Assembly (NCBI RefSeq): GCF_016722895.1 | Contig: NZ_JAEQNA010000004.1 | Location: 337,639-401,638, forward strand | From: Ramlibacter aurantiacus | Lineage (GTDB): Bacteria; Pseudomonadota; Gammaproteobacteria; Burkholderiales; Burkholderiaceae_C | Direction: 5' to 3' | DNA length: 64,000 nucleotides | Shown: piece after piece, positions 39,346 through 49,341 of the stretch | Layout: every line of letters starts with the position of its first letter | Numbering within the stretch: the stretch's first letter is position 1 | The notes under the pieces: model-generated | What the model was told of the DNA's origin: nothing | What the model saw: the letters and a program-made list of their open reading frames with translations, nothing else | Databases searched by the model: none | Position numbers and translations under genes: made by a program

Positions 39346-41019
39346 ATGCTCCTCGTGACCCAAGAACTGCTCGGCGCGCTGGCCGCCGCGCTCGAACGGC
39401 TGCAGCCCGGCGCCGGCGCAAAAGCGGCGTTCGAATCGCCCAAGGCGGCGGCCCACGGCGACCTGGCCTGCACCGCCGCCATGCAGCTGGCCAAGGCGCT
39501 GAAGCAGAACCCGCGGCAGGTGGCCGAATCGCTGCGCGCCGACCTGCTCGCGCGCGAGGCCTTCCAGCGCTGGGTCGATGCCGTCGACCTCGCCGGTCCC
39601 GGTTTCATCAACATCCGCCTCAAGCCGCTGGCCAAGCAGCAGGTCGTGCGCGAGGTCCTCGAAGGCGGCGCCGCCTACGGCCACCAGCCGGCCAACGGCC
39701 GGCGCATGATGGTCGAATTCGTCTCGGCCAACCCCACCGGTCCCTTGCACGTGGGCCACGGCCGGCAGGCCGCCCTGGGCGATGCCATCTGCAACCTGTA
39801 CGCCAGCCAGGGCTGGCAGGTGCACCGCGAGTTCTATTACAACGACGCGGGCGTGCAGATCGAGACCCTGGCGCGCTCGACCCAGCTGCGCGCCAAGGGC
39901 TGCAAGCCGGGCGACGACGAGTGGCCGGAGGCGGCGTACAACGGCGACTACATCGCCGACATCGCCGACGACTTCATGGCCGGCAAGACCGTGAAGGCCG
40001 ACGACCGCGCGTTCACCGCCTCGGGGAACGTCGACGATCTCGACGGCATCCGCCAGTTCGCCGTGGCCTACCTGCGCCACGAGCAGGACCTGGACCTGCA
40101 GGCCTTCGCGGTGCGCTTCGACCACTACTACCTCGAGTCCAGCCTCTACACCAGCGGCAAGGTGGCCGACACCGTGCGCCGGCTCCAGGAGGCGGGCAAG
40201 ACCTACGAGCAGGACGGCGCGCTGTGGCTGCGTTCCACCGAGTACGGCGACGACAAGGACCGCGTGATGCGCAAGTCCGACGGAACCTACACCTACTTCG
40301 TCCCCGACGTGGCCTACCACATCACCAAGTGGGAGCGCGGCTTCGAGAAGGTGGTGAACATCCAGGGCACCGACCACCACGGCACCATCGCCCGCGTGCG
40401 CGCGGGGCTGCAGGCGGCCGGCGTGGGCATTCCGCCCGGCTACCCCGACTACGTGCTGCACACCATGGTGCGCGTGATGCGTGGCGGCCAGGAGGTCAAG
40501 ATCTCCAAGCGCGCGGGCAGCTACGTCACGCTGCGCGACCTGATCGAGTGGACCAGCAAGGACGCGGTGCGCTTCTTCCTGCTCTCGCGCAAGCCCGACA
40601 CCGAGTACGTCTTCGATGTCGACCTGGCGCTGGCGCAGAACAACGACAACCCGGTGTACTACGTGCAGTACGCCCATGCCCGCATCTGCTCGGTGCTGTC
40701 GGCCTGGGGCGGGCGGGTGCAGGACCTGCACGGGGCCGACCTGTCGCCGCTGGACAGCCCCGCGGCGCAGGCGCTGATGATGGTGCTGTCGCGCTATCCG
40801 GCCATGCTCGCGGCGGCCGCCACCGACTTCGCGCCGCATGACGTCACCTTCTACCTGCGCGAGCTCTCGGCGGCCTATCACAGCTACTACGACAGCGAGC
40901 GCATCCTGGTCGAGGACGAGGCGGTCAAGAAGGCCCGTCTCGCCCTGGTGGCCGCGTGCGCACAGGTGCTGCAAAATGGTTTGGCGATGCTGGGCGTGAG
41001 CGCTCCGCACAAGATGTGA
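39346..41019 (+). CDS. argS: Arginyl-tRNA synthetase
   Basis: A 557-residue class I synthetase. The HIGH-type motif is [19 protein letters not shown] (about residues 128-146), KISKRAG stands for KMSKS (about 386-392), and the C-terminal DALR anticodon-binding domain is present ([13 protein letters not shown]). Length is normal (550-590). The start is fixed by the N-terminal Add1 domain; no ribosome site is present. The SPOR-domain gene follows 14 bases later. Confidence 0.97.
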   Translation: MLLVTQELLGALAAALERLQPGAGAKAAFESPKAAAHGDLACTAAMQLAKALKQNPRQVAESLRADLLAREAFQRWVDAVDLAGPGFINIRLKPLAKQQVVREVLEGGAAYGHQPANGRRMMVEFVSANPTGPLHVGHGRQAALGDAICNLYASQGWQVHREFYYNDAGVQIETLARSTQLRAKGCKPGDDEWPEAAYNGDYIADIADDFMAGKTVKADDRAFTASGNVDDLDGIRQFAVAYLRHEQDLDLQAFAVRFDHYYLESSLYTSGKVADTVRRLQEAGKTYEQDGALWLRSTEYGDDKDRVMRKSDGTYTYFVPDVAYHITKWERGFEKVVNIQGTDHHGTIARVRAGLQAAGVGIPPGYPDYVLHTMVRVMRGGQEVKISKRAGSYVTLRDLIEWTSKDAVRFFLLSRKPDTEYVFDVDLALAQNNDNPVYYVQYAHARICSVLSAWGGRVQDLHGADLSPLDSPAAQALMMVLSRYPAMLAAAATDFAPHDVTFYLRELSAAYHSYYDSERILVEDEAVKKARLALVAACAQVLQNGLAMLGVSAPHKM

Positions 41020-41033
41020 TCGGCAGGAACAGC

Positions 41034-41642
41034 GTGAAGATCCAGCAGCAGCGAGGAAATACCTTCCTCGGACTCATCATCGGCGTGGTGCTCGGCCTCG
41101 CGGCCGCCCTGGCGGTCGCGGTCTACGTCACCAAGGTGCCCGTCCCCTTCCTGAACAAGAGCCAGGGCCGCACGCCCGAGCAGGACGCGGCCGAATCCCG
41201 CAAGAACCAGAACTGGGATCCCAACGCGCCCCTCTACGGCAAGAACCCGGCTCGGCCGCAGGCAGCACCTGCCGCCGAACCCGGTGCGCCGGTCCAGGCG
41301 CCGGCCGCTGCGGCACCGGCGCCCGCACCGGCACGCAGCGCGGCCACACCCGGCGATCCCCTGGGCGAATTCGCCGCCTCCCGGGCCAGCACGGCTGCCG
41401 CCGATCCGTTCATCTACTTCGTCCAGGCCGGCGCCTTCCGCACCGCCGAGGATGCGGAAGCCCAGCGGGCCAAGCTCTCCCTGATGGGGCTGGACGCGCG
41501 GGTCACCGAACGCGAGCAATTGGGCCGCCAGGTGTACCGCGTGCGCGTGGGCCCCTTCGAACGCAAGGAGGATGCCGAGCGCAGCCGCTCGCGCCTGGAG
41601 TCGGGTGGCTTCGAAGCCGCCCTCGTGCGCGTCCAGCGCTGA
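41034..41642 (+). CDS. SPOR-domain protein, FtsN-like
   Basis: A 202-residue protein with one N-terminal membrane helix (about residues 13-35, LGLIIGVVLGLAAALAVAVY), a long Pro/Ala-rich linker and a C-terminal SPOR domain (YFVQAGAFRTAEDAEAQRAK to about 200). SPOR domains bind denuded glycan strands at the division septum. The start is GTG 41034 with AGGA upstream. It sits between argS and dsbA, a common order in Burkholderiales. It may be the FtsN equivalent, but this is not certain. Confidence 0.85.
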   Translation: MKIQQQRGNTFLGLIIGVVLGLAAALAVAVYVTKVPVPFLNKSQGRTPEQDAAESRKNQNWDPNAPLYGKNPARPQAAPAAEPGAPVQAPAAAAPAPAPARSAATPGDPLGEFAASRASTAAADPFIYFVQAGAFRTAEDAEAQRAKLSLMGLDARVTEREQLGRQVYRVRVGPFERKEDAERSRSRLESGGFEAALVRVQR

Positions 41643-41663
41643 ACCGGAAGGAAAGCCCGCACC

Positions 41664-42308
41664 ATGAACCGACGTGACCTGTCCGCCGCCCTGCTGGGCG
41701 CCGCCGCCCTCGCGACCACCGGCTGGGCCCGGGCCCAGCGCCTGCCGCGTGAAGGCCAGGACTACCGGGCGCTCGCGCGGCGCGTGCCCACCGAGGCCGG
41801 CCCGAAGCAGGTCGAGGTCATCGAGTTCTTCTGGTACAGCTGCCCGCACTGCAATGCCTTCGAGCCGCAGCTGGAAGCCTGGTCGCGCCAGCAACCGGCG
41901 GACGTGGTGCTGCGCCGCGTGCCCGTGGCGTTCCGGCCTGACTTCGCGCCCCAGCAGCGGCTGTTCTACACGCTGCAGGCCCTGGGCAAGCTCGACGAGT
42001 TGCATGCCAAGGTGTTCCACGCCATCCACATGGAGCGCCAGCCCATGAACCGGCCCGACGGCATGCTGGCGTGGGCGGTCAAGAACGGGCTGGACGAGCG
42101 GCGCTTCCAGGAGGTGTTCGTTTCCGAGCAAGTCACCGCCAAGGCGCGGCAGGCCGTGCAACTGCAGGATGCGTATGGCGTCGAAGGGGTGCCGGCGCTG
42201 GGCATCGCCGGCCGCTACTACACCGACGCCAGCATGGCGGGCAGCCTCGGCCGCTCATTGCAGCTGGCCGATTTCCTGATCGCCGAAGCGCGAAAGAGCC
42301 CGAACTGA
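41664..42308 (+). CDS. dsbA: Thiol:disulfide interchange protein DsbA
   Basis: A 214-residue periplasmic oxidant that forms disulfides in exported proteins. A signal peptide (LSAALLGAAALATTGWARAQ) is followed by the thioredoxin-like fold with active site YSCPHCNAF (about residues 53-61). The cis-proline loop GVEGVPALGIAG is present. The N-terminus has MNRRDL, an arginine pair that could be read as a Tat motif but lacks the rest of it. GGAAGGA precedes the ATG. Confidence 0.94.
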   Translation: MNRRDLSAALLGAAALATTGWARAQRLPREGQDYRALARRVPTEAGPKQVEVIEFFWYSCPHCNAFEPQLEAWSRQQPADVVLRRVPVAFRPDFAPQQRLFYTLQALGKLDELHAKVFHAIHMERQPMNRPDGMLAWAVKNGLDERRFQEVFVSEQVTAKARQAVQLQDAYGVEGVPALGIAGRYYTDASMAGSLGRSLQLADFLIAEARKSPN

Positions 42309-42361
42309 AACGGCCGCTGACCTCCCAATCCCCGGCCGCACGGATGCCAAGGGTCGGTGGC

Positions 42362-42367
42362 TACAAT
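42362..42367 (+). promoter_or_regulatory. -10 box of lptA
   Basis: TACAAT, 21 bases before the lptA ATG. It would give a leader of about 15 bases. Confidence 0.45.
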
Positions 42368-42388
42368 GCCACGCAAGATTCGTGCCGT

Positions 42389-43014
42389 ATGAGAACCCAC
42401 ATCCTGACCCTGGTGCTGCTGGTCGGGGCCTTCGCGGTCCCTCCGGTGCTGGCCGAGAAGGCCGATCGCGACAAGCCGCTGAACGTGGAGGCCGACGCGT
42501 TGCGGTATGACGACCTGCGCCAGACCAGCGTCTTCACCGGCAAGGTGGTGGCCACCAAGGGCACCATCGTCGTGCGCGGCGCGCGCATCGAGGTCCGGCA
42601 GGACCCCCAGGGCTTCCAGCACGCCGTGGTGACGGCCGAGCCTGGGCAGCGCGCCTTCTGGCGCCAGAAGCGCGAGGGCGTGGACGAGTACATCGAAGGC
42701 GAGGGCGAGACCATCGAATACGACGGCCGCGCCGACCGCGTGCGCTTCATCGGGCGGGCCGAGATGCGCCGGCTGGTCGGGCCCACCGTGGCCGACGAGA
42801 CCAGCGGCAACCTGATCACCTACGACAACACCACCGAGGTCTACACGGTCGATGGCAGCACCACCGCGGGCCGCGCCACGCCGGCCAATCCGGGTGGACG
42901 CGTGCGTGCCGTGCTCTCGCCGCGAACCACCGAGTCGTCGGCTGGTGCCGCCGCGCCGCGCCCTGCGCCGGCTGCGCCGCTGCGCCCGAGCACGACCACC
43001 GGCGGGGAGCGCCG

Positions 43015-43018
<4 letters not shown>
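42389..43018 (+). CDS. lptA: LPS transport periplasmic protein LptA
   Basis: A 209-residue periplasmic bridge protein for lipopolysaccharide. Signal peptide about residues 1-22 ([18 protein letters not shown]), then the OstA beta-jellyroll fold ([20 protein letters not shown]). The C-terminal 50 residues are a Pro/Ala-rich tail, longer than in E. coli LptA (185). The stop overlaps the GTG start of lptB (GTGA). LptC is not directly upstream in this window. Confidence 0.93.
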
Positions 43019-43797
<779 letters not shown>

Positions 43798-43800
43798 CCC

Positions 43801-45321
43801 ATGAAACAGGGCCTCTCCCTCCGGGTCTCGCAGCACCTGGCACTCACGCCTCAGCTGCAGCAGTCGATCCGGCTGCTGCAGCTGTCCACGCTCGAGTTGT
43901 CGCAGGAGGTCGAGCAGATGCTCGACGACAACCCCTTCCTGGAGCTGGCGCAGGACGCGGCACCGCGGGAGGAGTTCGGGGTGGCGGTGGCCGATGCGCC
44001 GGCCGAGGACGCCGGCCCGGCCGAGCTGCCTGATGCGGGGTCCGGCGGGGACGACGAGGGCGGTGCTACTGAGGTCGAGCCCAGCGACTGGGGCGGCGAT
44101 GGCAGCACCGACGTGGCCGCCGACGATGCCGAATGGGGTGGCGATGCGCCCGCGCGTCGCACCGACGACGGCGACGAGGTCGATGCCACCGAGCTGGCGC
44201 GCAGCGGCGAATCGCTGCAGGCGCACCTGCATCGCCAGGCCCTGGCCTTGCGGCTGAACGAGGCCGACACCGCGGCGTTGCGCTTCCTCATCGAGTCGCT
44301 CGACGACGACGGCTACCTCGAGGACTCGCTCGAATCCCTCGCCGCCTCGCTCGCGCCGGACGACCCTCCCCAGCAGGAGGAGCTGGTGCACCACTTCACC
44401 GTGGCCCTGGGCCTGCTGCACCACCTGGAGCCGGCCGGGGTCGGTGCGCGCAACCTCGCCGAGTGCCTCAGCCTGCAGCTGCGCGCGCAGGGCGGCGAGG
44501 CCGACGATGCCGAATTGCGTGACCTGGCGCTCGAGGTCTGCCGGCACCCGATGGAACTGCTCGCGCGGCGTGACTTCCGGCGCCTGGCCCAGCTCACCGG
44601 CGCCCCCGAGGCCCGGCTGCGCCTGGTGCTGGCCTTGATCGCCAGGCTCGACCCCAAGCCCGGGCGCCGCTTCGTCGATGTCGAGCGCAACGTCGTGGTG
44701 CCCGACGTCATCGTCACGCGCAGTCTTCGCGGGGGCCAGCTGCGCCTGCGGGTGCAGCTCAACCCGGACGTGATGCCGCGGCTGCGGGTGCACGACATCT
44801 ATGCCGGCGCGCTCAAGGCCCATCGGGGCGGCGGCCACCAGGGCCTGCAGCAACGGCTGCAGGAAGCCCGCTGGTTCATCAAGAACATCCAGCAGCGTTT
44901 CGACACCATCCTGCGGGTGTCCAACGCGATCGTCGAGCGCCAGAAGGCCTTCTTCCAGCATGGGGCACTGGCCATGCGGCCGCTGGTGCTGCGCGAGATC
45001 GCCGACGAGCTGGGCCTGCACGAGTCGACCATCTCGCGCGTGACCACCGCCAAGTACATGTCCACGCCCTACGGCACCTTCGAGCTCAAGTACTTCTTCG
45101 GCTCCTCGCTGGGCACCGAGACTGGCGGCAACGCGTCCAGCACCGCGGTGCGCGCGCTGATCCAGCAGTTCGTCGGCAGCGAGGACAACCGCAGGCCGCT
45201 GTCGGACAGCCAGATCTCCGAGATGCTCAAGGAGCAGGGCATCGAATGCGCCCGCCGCACCGTCGCCAAGTACCGCGAGGCGCTGCGGATCGCGCCGGCC
45301 AACCTGCGCAAGGCGCTCTAG
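43801..45321 (+). CDS. rpoN: RNA polymerase sigma-54 factor
   Basis: A 506-residue sigma factor for enhancer-dependent promoters. The Gln/Leu-rich region I is at residues 1-50 (QHLALTPQLQQSIRLLQLST), an acidic region II at 55-140, the core-binding domain in the middle and the RpoN box ARRTVAKYRE near residue 485. It is translated from the lptA-lptB unit. Unlike the usual order, hpf-ptsN does not follow; an rRNA methyltransferase gene does. Confidence 0.97.
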   Translation: MKQGLSLRVSQHLALTPQLQQSIRLLQLSTLELSQEVEQMLDDNPFLELAQDAAPREEFGVAVADAPAEDAGPAELPDAGSGGDDEGGATEVEPSDWGGDGSTDVAADDAEWGGDAPARRTDDGDEVDATELARSGESLQAHLHRQALALRLNEADTAALRFLIESLDDDGYLEDSLESLAASLAPDDPPQQEELVHHFTVALGLLHHLEPAGVGARNLAECLSLQLRAQGGEADDAELRDLALEVCRHPMELLARRDFRRLAQLTGAPEARLRLVLALIARLDPKPGRRFVDVERNVVVPDVIVTRSLRGGQLRLRVQLNPDVMPRLRVHDIYAGALKAHRGGGHQGLQQRLQEARWFIKNIQQRFDTILRVSNAIVERQKAFFQHGALAMRPLVLREIADELGLHESTISRVTTAKYMSTPYGTFELKYFFGSSLGTETGGNASSTAVRALIQQFVGSEDNRRPLSDSQISEMLKEQGIECARRTVAKYREALRIAPANLRKAL

Positions 45322-45330
45322 GACCGATCG

Positions 45331-46548
45331 ATGCCCGCCCCCATGACCTTGTTCCTGCCCTGCGCCGCCGGCGTCGAGGGCTTTCTCGCCGACGAGGTGC
45401 ACCGCCTCACCGGCCTGGCTGGCGATGACCTGCTGGTCGGCCGCGCGGGCGTGCTGCTGCGCGCAGGCTGGGACCAGGCCCTGCGGCTGAACCTGCACAG
45501 CCGGCTCGCGCAGCGCGTGCTGGTGCAGGTGGCGCACGGTCCTTATCGCAACGAGGCTGACCTGTATGAGCTGGCGCACGGCGTGGCCTGGGAAACCTGG
45601 TTCCAAGCGCGCCAGCGCTTCAAGGTCGAACTCACCGCGCAGCACAGCCCGCTGAAAAGCCTGAACTTCGCCACCCTGAAGGTCAAGGACGCGGTGGTCG
45701 ACCGCTTCCGCGAGCGCGCCGGCACCCGGCCCGACGTGGACACGCAGCGGCCCGACGTGCGCCTGCACGCCCACCTCGGGCCGGCCGAGGCCACGCTGTA
45801 CGTGGACACCAGCGGCGAGCCGCTGTTCAAACGCGGCTGGCGCGAGGACAAGGGCGAGGCGCCGCTGAAGGAGACGCTGGCGGCCGCCATGCTCGCGGCC
45901 AGCGGCTGGGACGCCGAGGTTCCGCTGTACGACCCCTTCTGCGGCAGCGGCACCATCGCCATCGAGGCGGCCCAGCTGGCTTGCCGCATCGCGCCGGGCT
46001 CGCGCCGCCGCTTCGGCTTCGAACGCCTGCTGCCCTTCGAGGCTTCGGCCTGGACGCAGCTCAAGGCCGAGGCCGAGCAGATGCAGCGGCCTTCGCCCGT
46101 CCCCATCCACGGCAGCGACGTGGCCTTCCGCATGGTCGACTTCGCCAACCGCAACGCCGAGCGCGCCGGCGTCGCCGGGATGGTGCAGTTCCGGGGCGGC
46201 GACGCGTTGCAGCGGCTGCCGCCGGTGCAGGAGCCGGGGGTGATGCTGGTCAATCCGCCCTACGGCGAGCGCATTGAATCCGCGGGCTTCGCCGGCCGCA
46301 GCCAGGCCGGCCGCGAACGCGCGCAGACCGACGAAGCGGGCGACTTCTTCGCTGCCCTGGCGGCGCACTGGAAGAAGAACTACGCCGGCTGGACGGCCTA
46401 CGTGCTCACGCCCGACCTGAAGCTGCCCACGCGCATGCGGCTGAAGGAGTCGCGCCGCGTGCCGATGTGGAACGGCCCGATCGAGTGCCGCCTGTTCCGC
46501 TTCGACATGGTGGCCGGCTCGGCCCGCGTGCGGGGCGGCCATGCCTGA
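45331..46548 (+). CDS. THUMP-domain rRNA guanine-N2 methyltransferase (RlmL N-half type)
   Basis: A 405-residue S-adenosylmethionine-dependent RNA methyltransferase. The THUMP RNA-binding domain is at about residues 45-160, then the methyltransferase domain with DPFCGSGTIAIEAA (about 206-219) and NPPYGERI (about 308-315). It corresponds to the N-terminal part of E. coli RlmL/RlmKL, which methylates G2445 of 23S rRNA; the RlmK half is missing here. ATG 45331 or ATG 45343 may be the start. The stop overlaps the start of the PIN-domain gene. Confidence 0.9.
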   Translation: MPAPMTLFLPCAAGVEGFLADEVHRLTGLAGDDLLVGRAGVLLRAGWDQALRLNLHSRLAQRVLVQVAHGPYRNEADLYELAHGVAWETWFQARQRFKVELTAQHSPLKSLNFATLKVKDAVVDRFRERAGTRPDVDTQRPDVRLHAHLGPAEATLYVDTSGEPLFKRGWREDKGEAPLKETLAAAMLAASGWDAEVPLYDPFCGSGTIAIEAAQLACRIAPGSRRRFGFERLLPFEASAWTQLKAEAEQMQRPSPVPIHGSDVAFRMVDFANRNAERAGVAGMVQFRGGDALQRLPPVQEPGVMLVNPPYGERIESAGFAGRSQAGRERAQTDEAGDFFAALAAHWKKNYAGWTAYVLTPDLKLPTRMRLKESRRVPMWNGPIECRLFRFDMVAGSARVRGGHA

Positions 46549-46954
46549 GGCCCTCGTCCTCGACACCCACATCGCGCTCGACCTGCTCGTCTTCATGGAC
46601 AGCCGGTGCGAGCCGCTGCGGCACGCGCTGCACGAGGAGCGGGTCCACTGGCTGGCCACCGACCCCATGCGCGACGAACTGGCGCGGGTGCTGGCCTACC
46701 CGGCCATCGCGCCGCGCCTGCGGCAGGGCGCGCAAGCCGTGTTGCACGCGTTCGACCGGCAGGTGCGCCGGGTCGAACCGGGCGCCGCGGCACCCGTGCG
46801 CTGCCGCGACCCCGACGACCAGATGTTCATCGACCTGGCTTTCGCCCGGCGTGCCGCGCTGGTCAGCCGCGACCGGGCCGTGCTGGCGCTGCGCAAGCGG
46901 CTGGCGGCCTGGTCGATTCCCGTCCATCCGAACTGGCCCCCGTCCCGCCCATGA
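46541..46954 (+). CDS. PIN-domain protein (putative toxin-type RNase)
   Basis: A 137-residue PIN-fold protein. Acidic active-site residues are visible in [13 protein letters not shown] (Asp about residue 8), [24 protein letters not shown] and [13 protein letters not shown] proteins are metal-dependent RNases and are often VapC-like toxins. No antitoxin gene is adjacent: the upstream gene is the methyltransferase and the downstream one YecA-like, each overlapping it by a few bases. It is therefore probably a housekeeping nuclease or an orphan toxin. Confidence 0.82.
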   Translation: MPEALVLDTHIALDLLVFMDSRCEPLRHALHEERVHWLATDPMRDELARVLAYPAIAPRLRQGAQAVLHAFDRQVRRVEPGAAAPVRCRDPDDQMFIDLAFARRAALVSRDRAVLALRKRLAAWSIPVHPNWPPSRP

Positions 46955-47706
46955 AAGACCTGCAAGCTCCCCTCACGCCCGAAGATTTCGATGCGCTGGA
47001 CGAAGCGCTCGACGCCATGCGCGAGCACGACGAATCCATTCCCAACTGGGAGTTCTGCGACGGCTTCCTGGCGGCCCTGGTGTGCACGCGGCGCGAGATC
47101 GAGTCCGAGGAGTACTGGCCCGTGCTGATGGGCGAATCCTTCCGGCCGATGGAGCACATGGAGTTCGTCCTGGGCTTCAAGCGCCGGCTGGCGGAAGTGC
47201 GGGTGCTGTTCCAGGAGGCCATGGACCAGAAGCCGGACGAAGTGCCGCGCTACTTTCCTGAAATGCTGGACCTGCGGGGCGCCCACCTGGCGCTGCCGCA
47301 GGACGAGCGTGAAGGCGTGGACCTCGACCAGCTGCCCCCCTTCGGCGCGGCCTGGGCGCACGGCTTCCTGTGGGCCGTCGAGGCGTTCGAGGAAGACTGG
47401 GCGCCGCCGCGCGACAAGGAGCTGGCGGTCGTCCTCGACGACGCGTTGGACGCGATCGCGGCCCTGACCACGCCCGACACCGGTACGCCTTCGCTGTCCA
47501 TGTTCGAGGAGAACGGGCCGCCCACGATCAGCGAGGAGCGCCTGCACGCATACGGCCATTCGGTGTGGTCGGTGCTCGACCTGTACCGCCTCTGGCAAAG
47601 CCTGGGCCCGAATACGCAGCCCCTGCGCAAGGCGCCGGAGCCGGGCCGCAACGATCCGTGCCCCTGCGGAAGCGGCAAGAAATACAAGAAGTGCCACGGC
47701 GCCTAG
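46951..47706 (+). CDS. YecA/UPF0149-family protein with SEC-C zinc motif
   Basis: A 251-residue protein with an UPF0149/YecA-type N-terminal region ([20 protein letters not shown], then [11 protein letters not shown]) and a C-terminal SEC-C zinc-binding motif [18 protein letters not shown], as in the tail of SecA. The function is not established; a link to protein quality control has been suggested for the family. ATG 46951 overlaps the PIN gene. The stop codon overlaps that of the convergent amidase gene. Confidence 0.88.
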   Translation: MKDLQAPLTPEDFDALDEALDAMREHDESIPNWEFCDGFLAALVCTRREIESEEYWPVLMGESFRPMEHMEFVLGFKRRLAEVRVLFQEAMDQKPDEVPRYFPEMLDLRGAHLALPQDEREGVDLDQLPPFGAAWAHGFLWAVEAFEEDWAPPRDKELAVVLDDALDAIAALTTPDTGTPSLSMFEENGPPTISEERLHAYGHSVWSVLDLYRLWQSLGPNTQPLRKAPEPGRNDPCPCGSGKKYKKCHGA

Positions 47707-48248
47707 GCCGAATCGCCCGATGACGAGTCGATCGCAGGCGGAAACGGCGCCGCATCGACCAGCACCACCAGCCGCTGCAGCGCGTGGCGCACCGTCGCCG
47801 CGCGGATGGCGGCGCGGTCGCCTGGAAAGTGCCGCGCTTCGCTGCTGAGGCGGCCATCGACGACGAAGCCGAACCACACGGTGCCCACCGGCTTGTCCGC
47901 GCTGCCACCGCCCGGACCCGCGATGCCGGTGACGGCCACCGCCACCTGCGCCCGTGAATGCCGGATGGCTCCGTGCGCCAGGGCCCGCGCGACCACCTCG
48001 CTCACGGCGCCGTGCGCGGCGATCCAGCCGGGATCGACCCCGAGCACCTCGGTCTTGGCCTCGTTCGAGTAGGTGACGAAGCCGCGGTCGAACCAGCCGC
48101 TGGAGCCGGCGCGGTCGGTGCAGGCCGCGGCGATCAGGCCGCCTGTGCAGCTCTCGGCCGTGGCCAACATCCAGCCGCGCGCCTGCAGCCGCTCGGCCAG
48201 CTCGGCGCACAGAATCGGCACGGCGGTCGCGTCGGGCGAATCGGTCAT
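47703..48248 (-). CDS. pncC: CinA-family nicotinamide-nucleotide amidohydrolase
   Basis: A 181-residue protein of the CinA C-terminal type that deamidates nicotinamide mononucleotide to recycle NAD. Conserved parts are [14 protein letters not shown] (about residues 29-42), the segment [14 protein letters not shown] and [20 protein letters not shown]. It lacks the N-terminal CinA domain, so it is the short form. Its ATG overlaps the TGA of pgpA (TGATG); the order pgpA-pncC is common in betaproteobacteria. Confidence 0.92.
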   Translation of the reverse strand: MTDSPDATAVPILCAELAERLQARGWMLATAESCTGGLIAAACTDRAGSSGWFDRGFVTYSNEAKTEVLGVDPGWIAAHGAVSEVVARALAHGAIRHSRAQVAVAVTGIAGPGGGSADKPVGTVWFGFVVDGRLSSEARHFPGDRAAIRAATVRHALQRLVVLVDAAPFPPAIDSSSGDSA

Positions 48249-48805
48249 CACCATCTCCAGGCTGCCATCACCAGCAGCACGCAGAACGCCGCCACCAGGT
48301 CGTCGAACATCACGCCCAGTCCACCGCGCCAGCCCCAGCCGTGGAACAGCTGGTCCGCCCAGCCGACGGGCCCTGGCTTGGCGGCGTCGAAGTAGCGGAA
48401 CAGGGCGAACGCGGCCAGCTGGGCCAGCCAGCCGGCCGGCGTCACCAGCCACAGCACGATCCAGAACGCGACGATCTCGTCCCAGACGATCGGCCGCGGA
48501 TCGCAGGCGCCGAGCCGGCGCGCGGTGACCGCGCAGGCCCACCAACCCAGGGCGACCCCGCCGGCAATCACCCAGCCCAGCATGGCCGGCGCGAGCACGG
48601 CCTGCAGGAGCAGGAAACTGGCCCAGCCCCAGAGCGTGCCGACCGTGCCCGGGGCGACCGGCGACAGGCCTGCTCCGAAGCCCATGGCGAGCGCGTGCGC
48701 CGGGTGGGCGAACACGAAACGCCAGCCCGGCCGCTGCGCCGGCGCGGCACCCGGTGCCATCGCCTCGATTTCGGCGAGCGGGATGACTGCTTGCAACGGC
48801 GTCAT
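48248..48805 (-). CDS. pgpA: Phosphatidylglycerophosphatase A
   Basis: A 185-residue inner-membrane phosphatase that makes phosphatidylglycerol. The conserved stretches are GFGAGLSPVAPGTVGTLWGW, DPRPIVWDEIVAFWIVL and FRYFDAAKPGPVGWADQL. Four or so hydrophobic helices are visible. The start at 48805 overlaps the nuclease gene's stop (ATGA); an upstream in-frame extension lies in the nuclease gene and is not used. Confidence 0.93.
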   Translation of the reverse strand: MTPLQAVIPLAEIEAMAPGAAPAQRPGWRFVFAHPAHALAMGFGAGLSPVAPGTVGTLWGWASFLLLQAVLAPAMLGWVIAGGVALGWWACAVTARRLGACDPRPIVWDEIVAFWIVLWLVTPAGWLAQLAAFALFRYFDAAKPGPVGWADQLFHGWGWRGGLGVMFDDLVAAFCVLLVMAAWRW

Positions 48806-49341
48806 GCGCAGCGCCCGTGGCGACGCCGGAACTCGCGCGGCGCGAGCGGGCGTGGCTGGGCCCACAGCCCCCGCCCTTCGCTGCGCGCCAGGGCCTGTTC
48901 GGCCGCATAGCGGCCGCGGGGGCCGCGTGCGGCGGCCCAGGCATGGCCCTGGGCCACCAGCCAGGCACCCAGGTCGGGCGTGTGCGGCGCGGCCACGTCG
49001 GCCAGCAAGCGTTCGTAGCTGTCACGCCCGTGCATGCGCAGCAGCACCGGCTGGTGCAGCAGGCGCTCCTGCAAGGCGCTGCGCGCGGCGCGTCCGTGGC
49101 GCTGGCAGATCTCCGGCGCATCGATCCCGCGCAGGCGCACGGCCTGCGGCGCGCCCCCATCGGCCGGGCGCACGCGAATCGAGTCGCCGTCGGTGACGTG
49201 CGTCACCACACCGCGCAGCAGCCGTGGTTCGGCCCAAGCCGGCGGCGCCAGCAGCGGCAACAGGGCCAGCAGCAGCCGACAGGTGGCTCGGCGCGCGGGC
49301 AAGGAGCAAGAGCGCTCAGGCAAAGTGATCGAATCCGGCAT
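48802..49341 (-). CDS. Secreted thermonuclease-family nuclease
   Basis: A 179-residue protein with a signal peptide (about 1-37: LLLALLPLLAPPAWA) and a staphylococcal-nuclease fold. Key residues: Asp in VTDGDSIRV, Arg and Glu in VRLRGIDAPEICQ, and Arg in RDSYERLLADV. It is probably periplasmic or secreted and degrades DNA or RNA. The start at 49341 lies within the 3' end of thiL, an overlap of 26 bases, and its stop overlaps pgpA, suggesting a thiL-nuclease-pgpA-pncC operon. Confidence 0.88.
   Translation of the reverse strand: MPDSITLPERSCSLPARRATCRLLLALLPLLAPPAWAEPRLLRGVVTHVTDGDSIRVRPADGGAPQAVRLRGIDAPEICQRHGRAARSALQERLLHQPVLLRMHGRDSYERLLADVAAPHTPDLGAWLVAQGHAWAAARGPRGRYAAEQALARSEGRGLWAQPRPLAPREFRRRHGRCA

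Noticed and set aside
41664..41690. Twin-arginine signal in DsbA
   Set aside because: Only the arginine pair (NRRDL) is present; the rest of the S-R-R-x-F-L-K motif is missing, so a Sec signal is more likely.
46541..46954. A toxin-antitoxin pair around the PIN-domain gene
   Set aside because: Both neighbours belong to recognised non-antitoxin families and no small DNA-binding gene is nearby.
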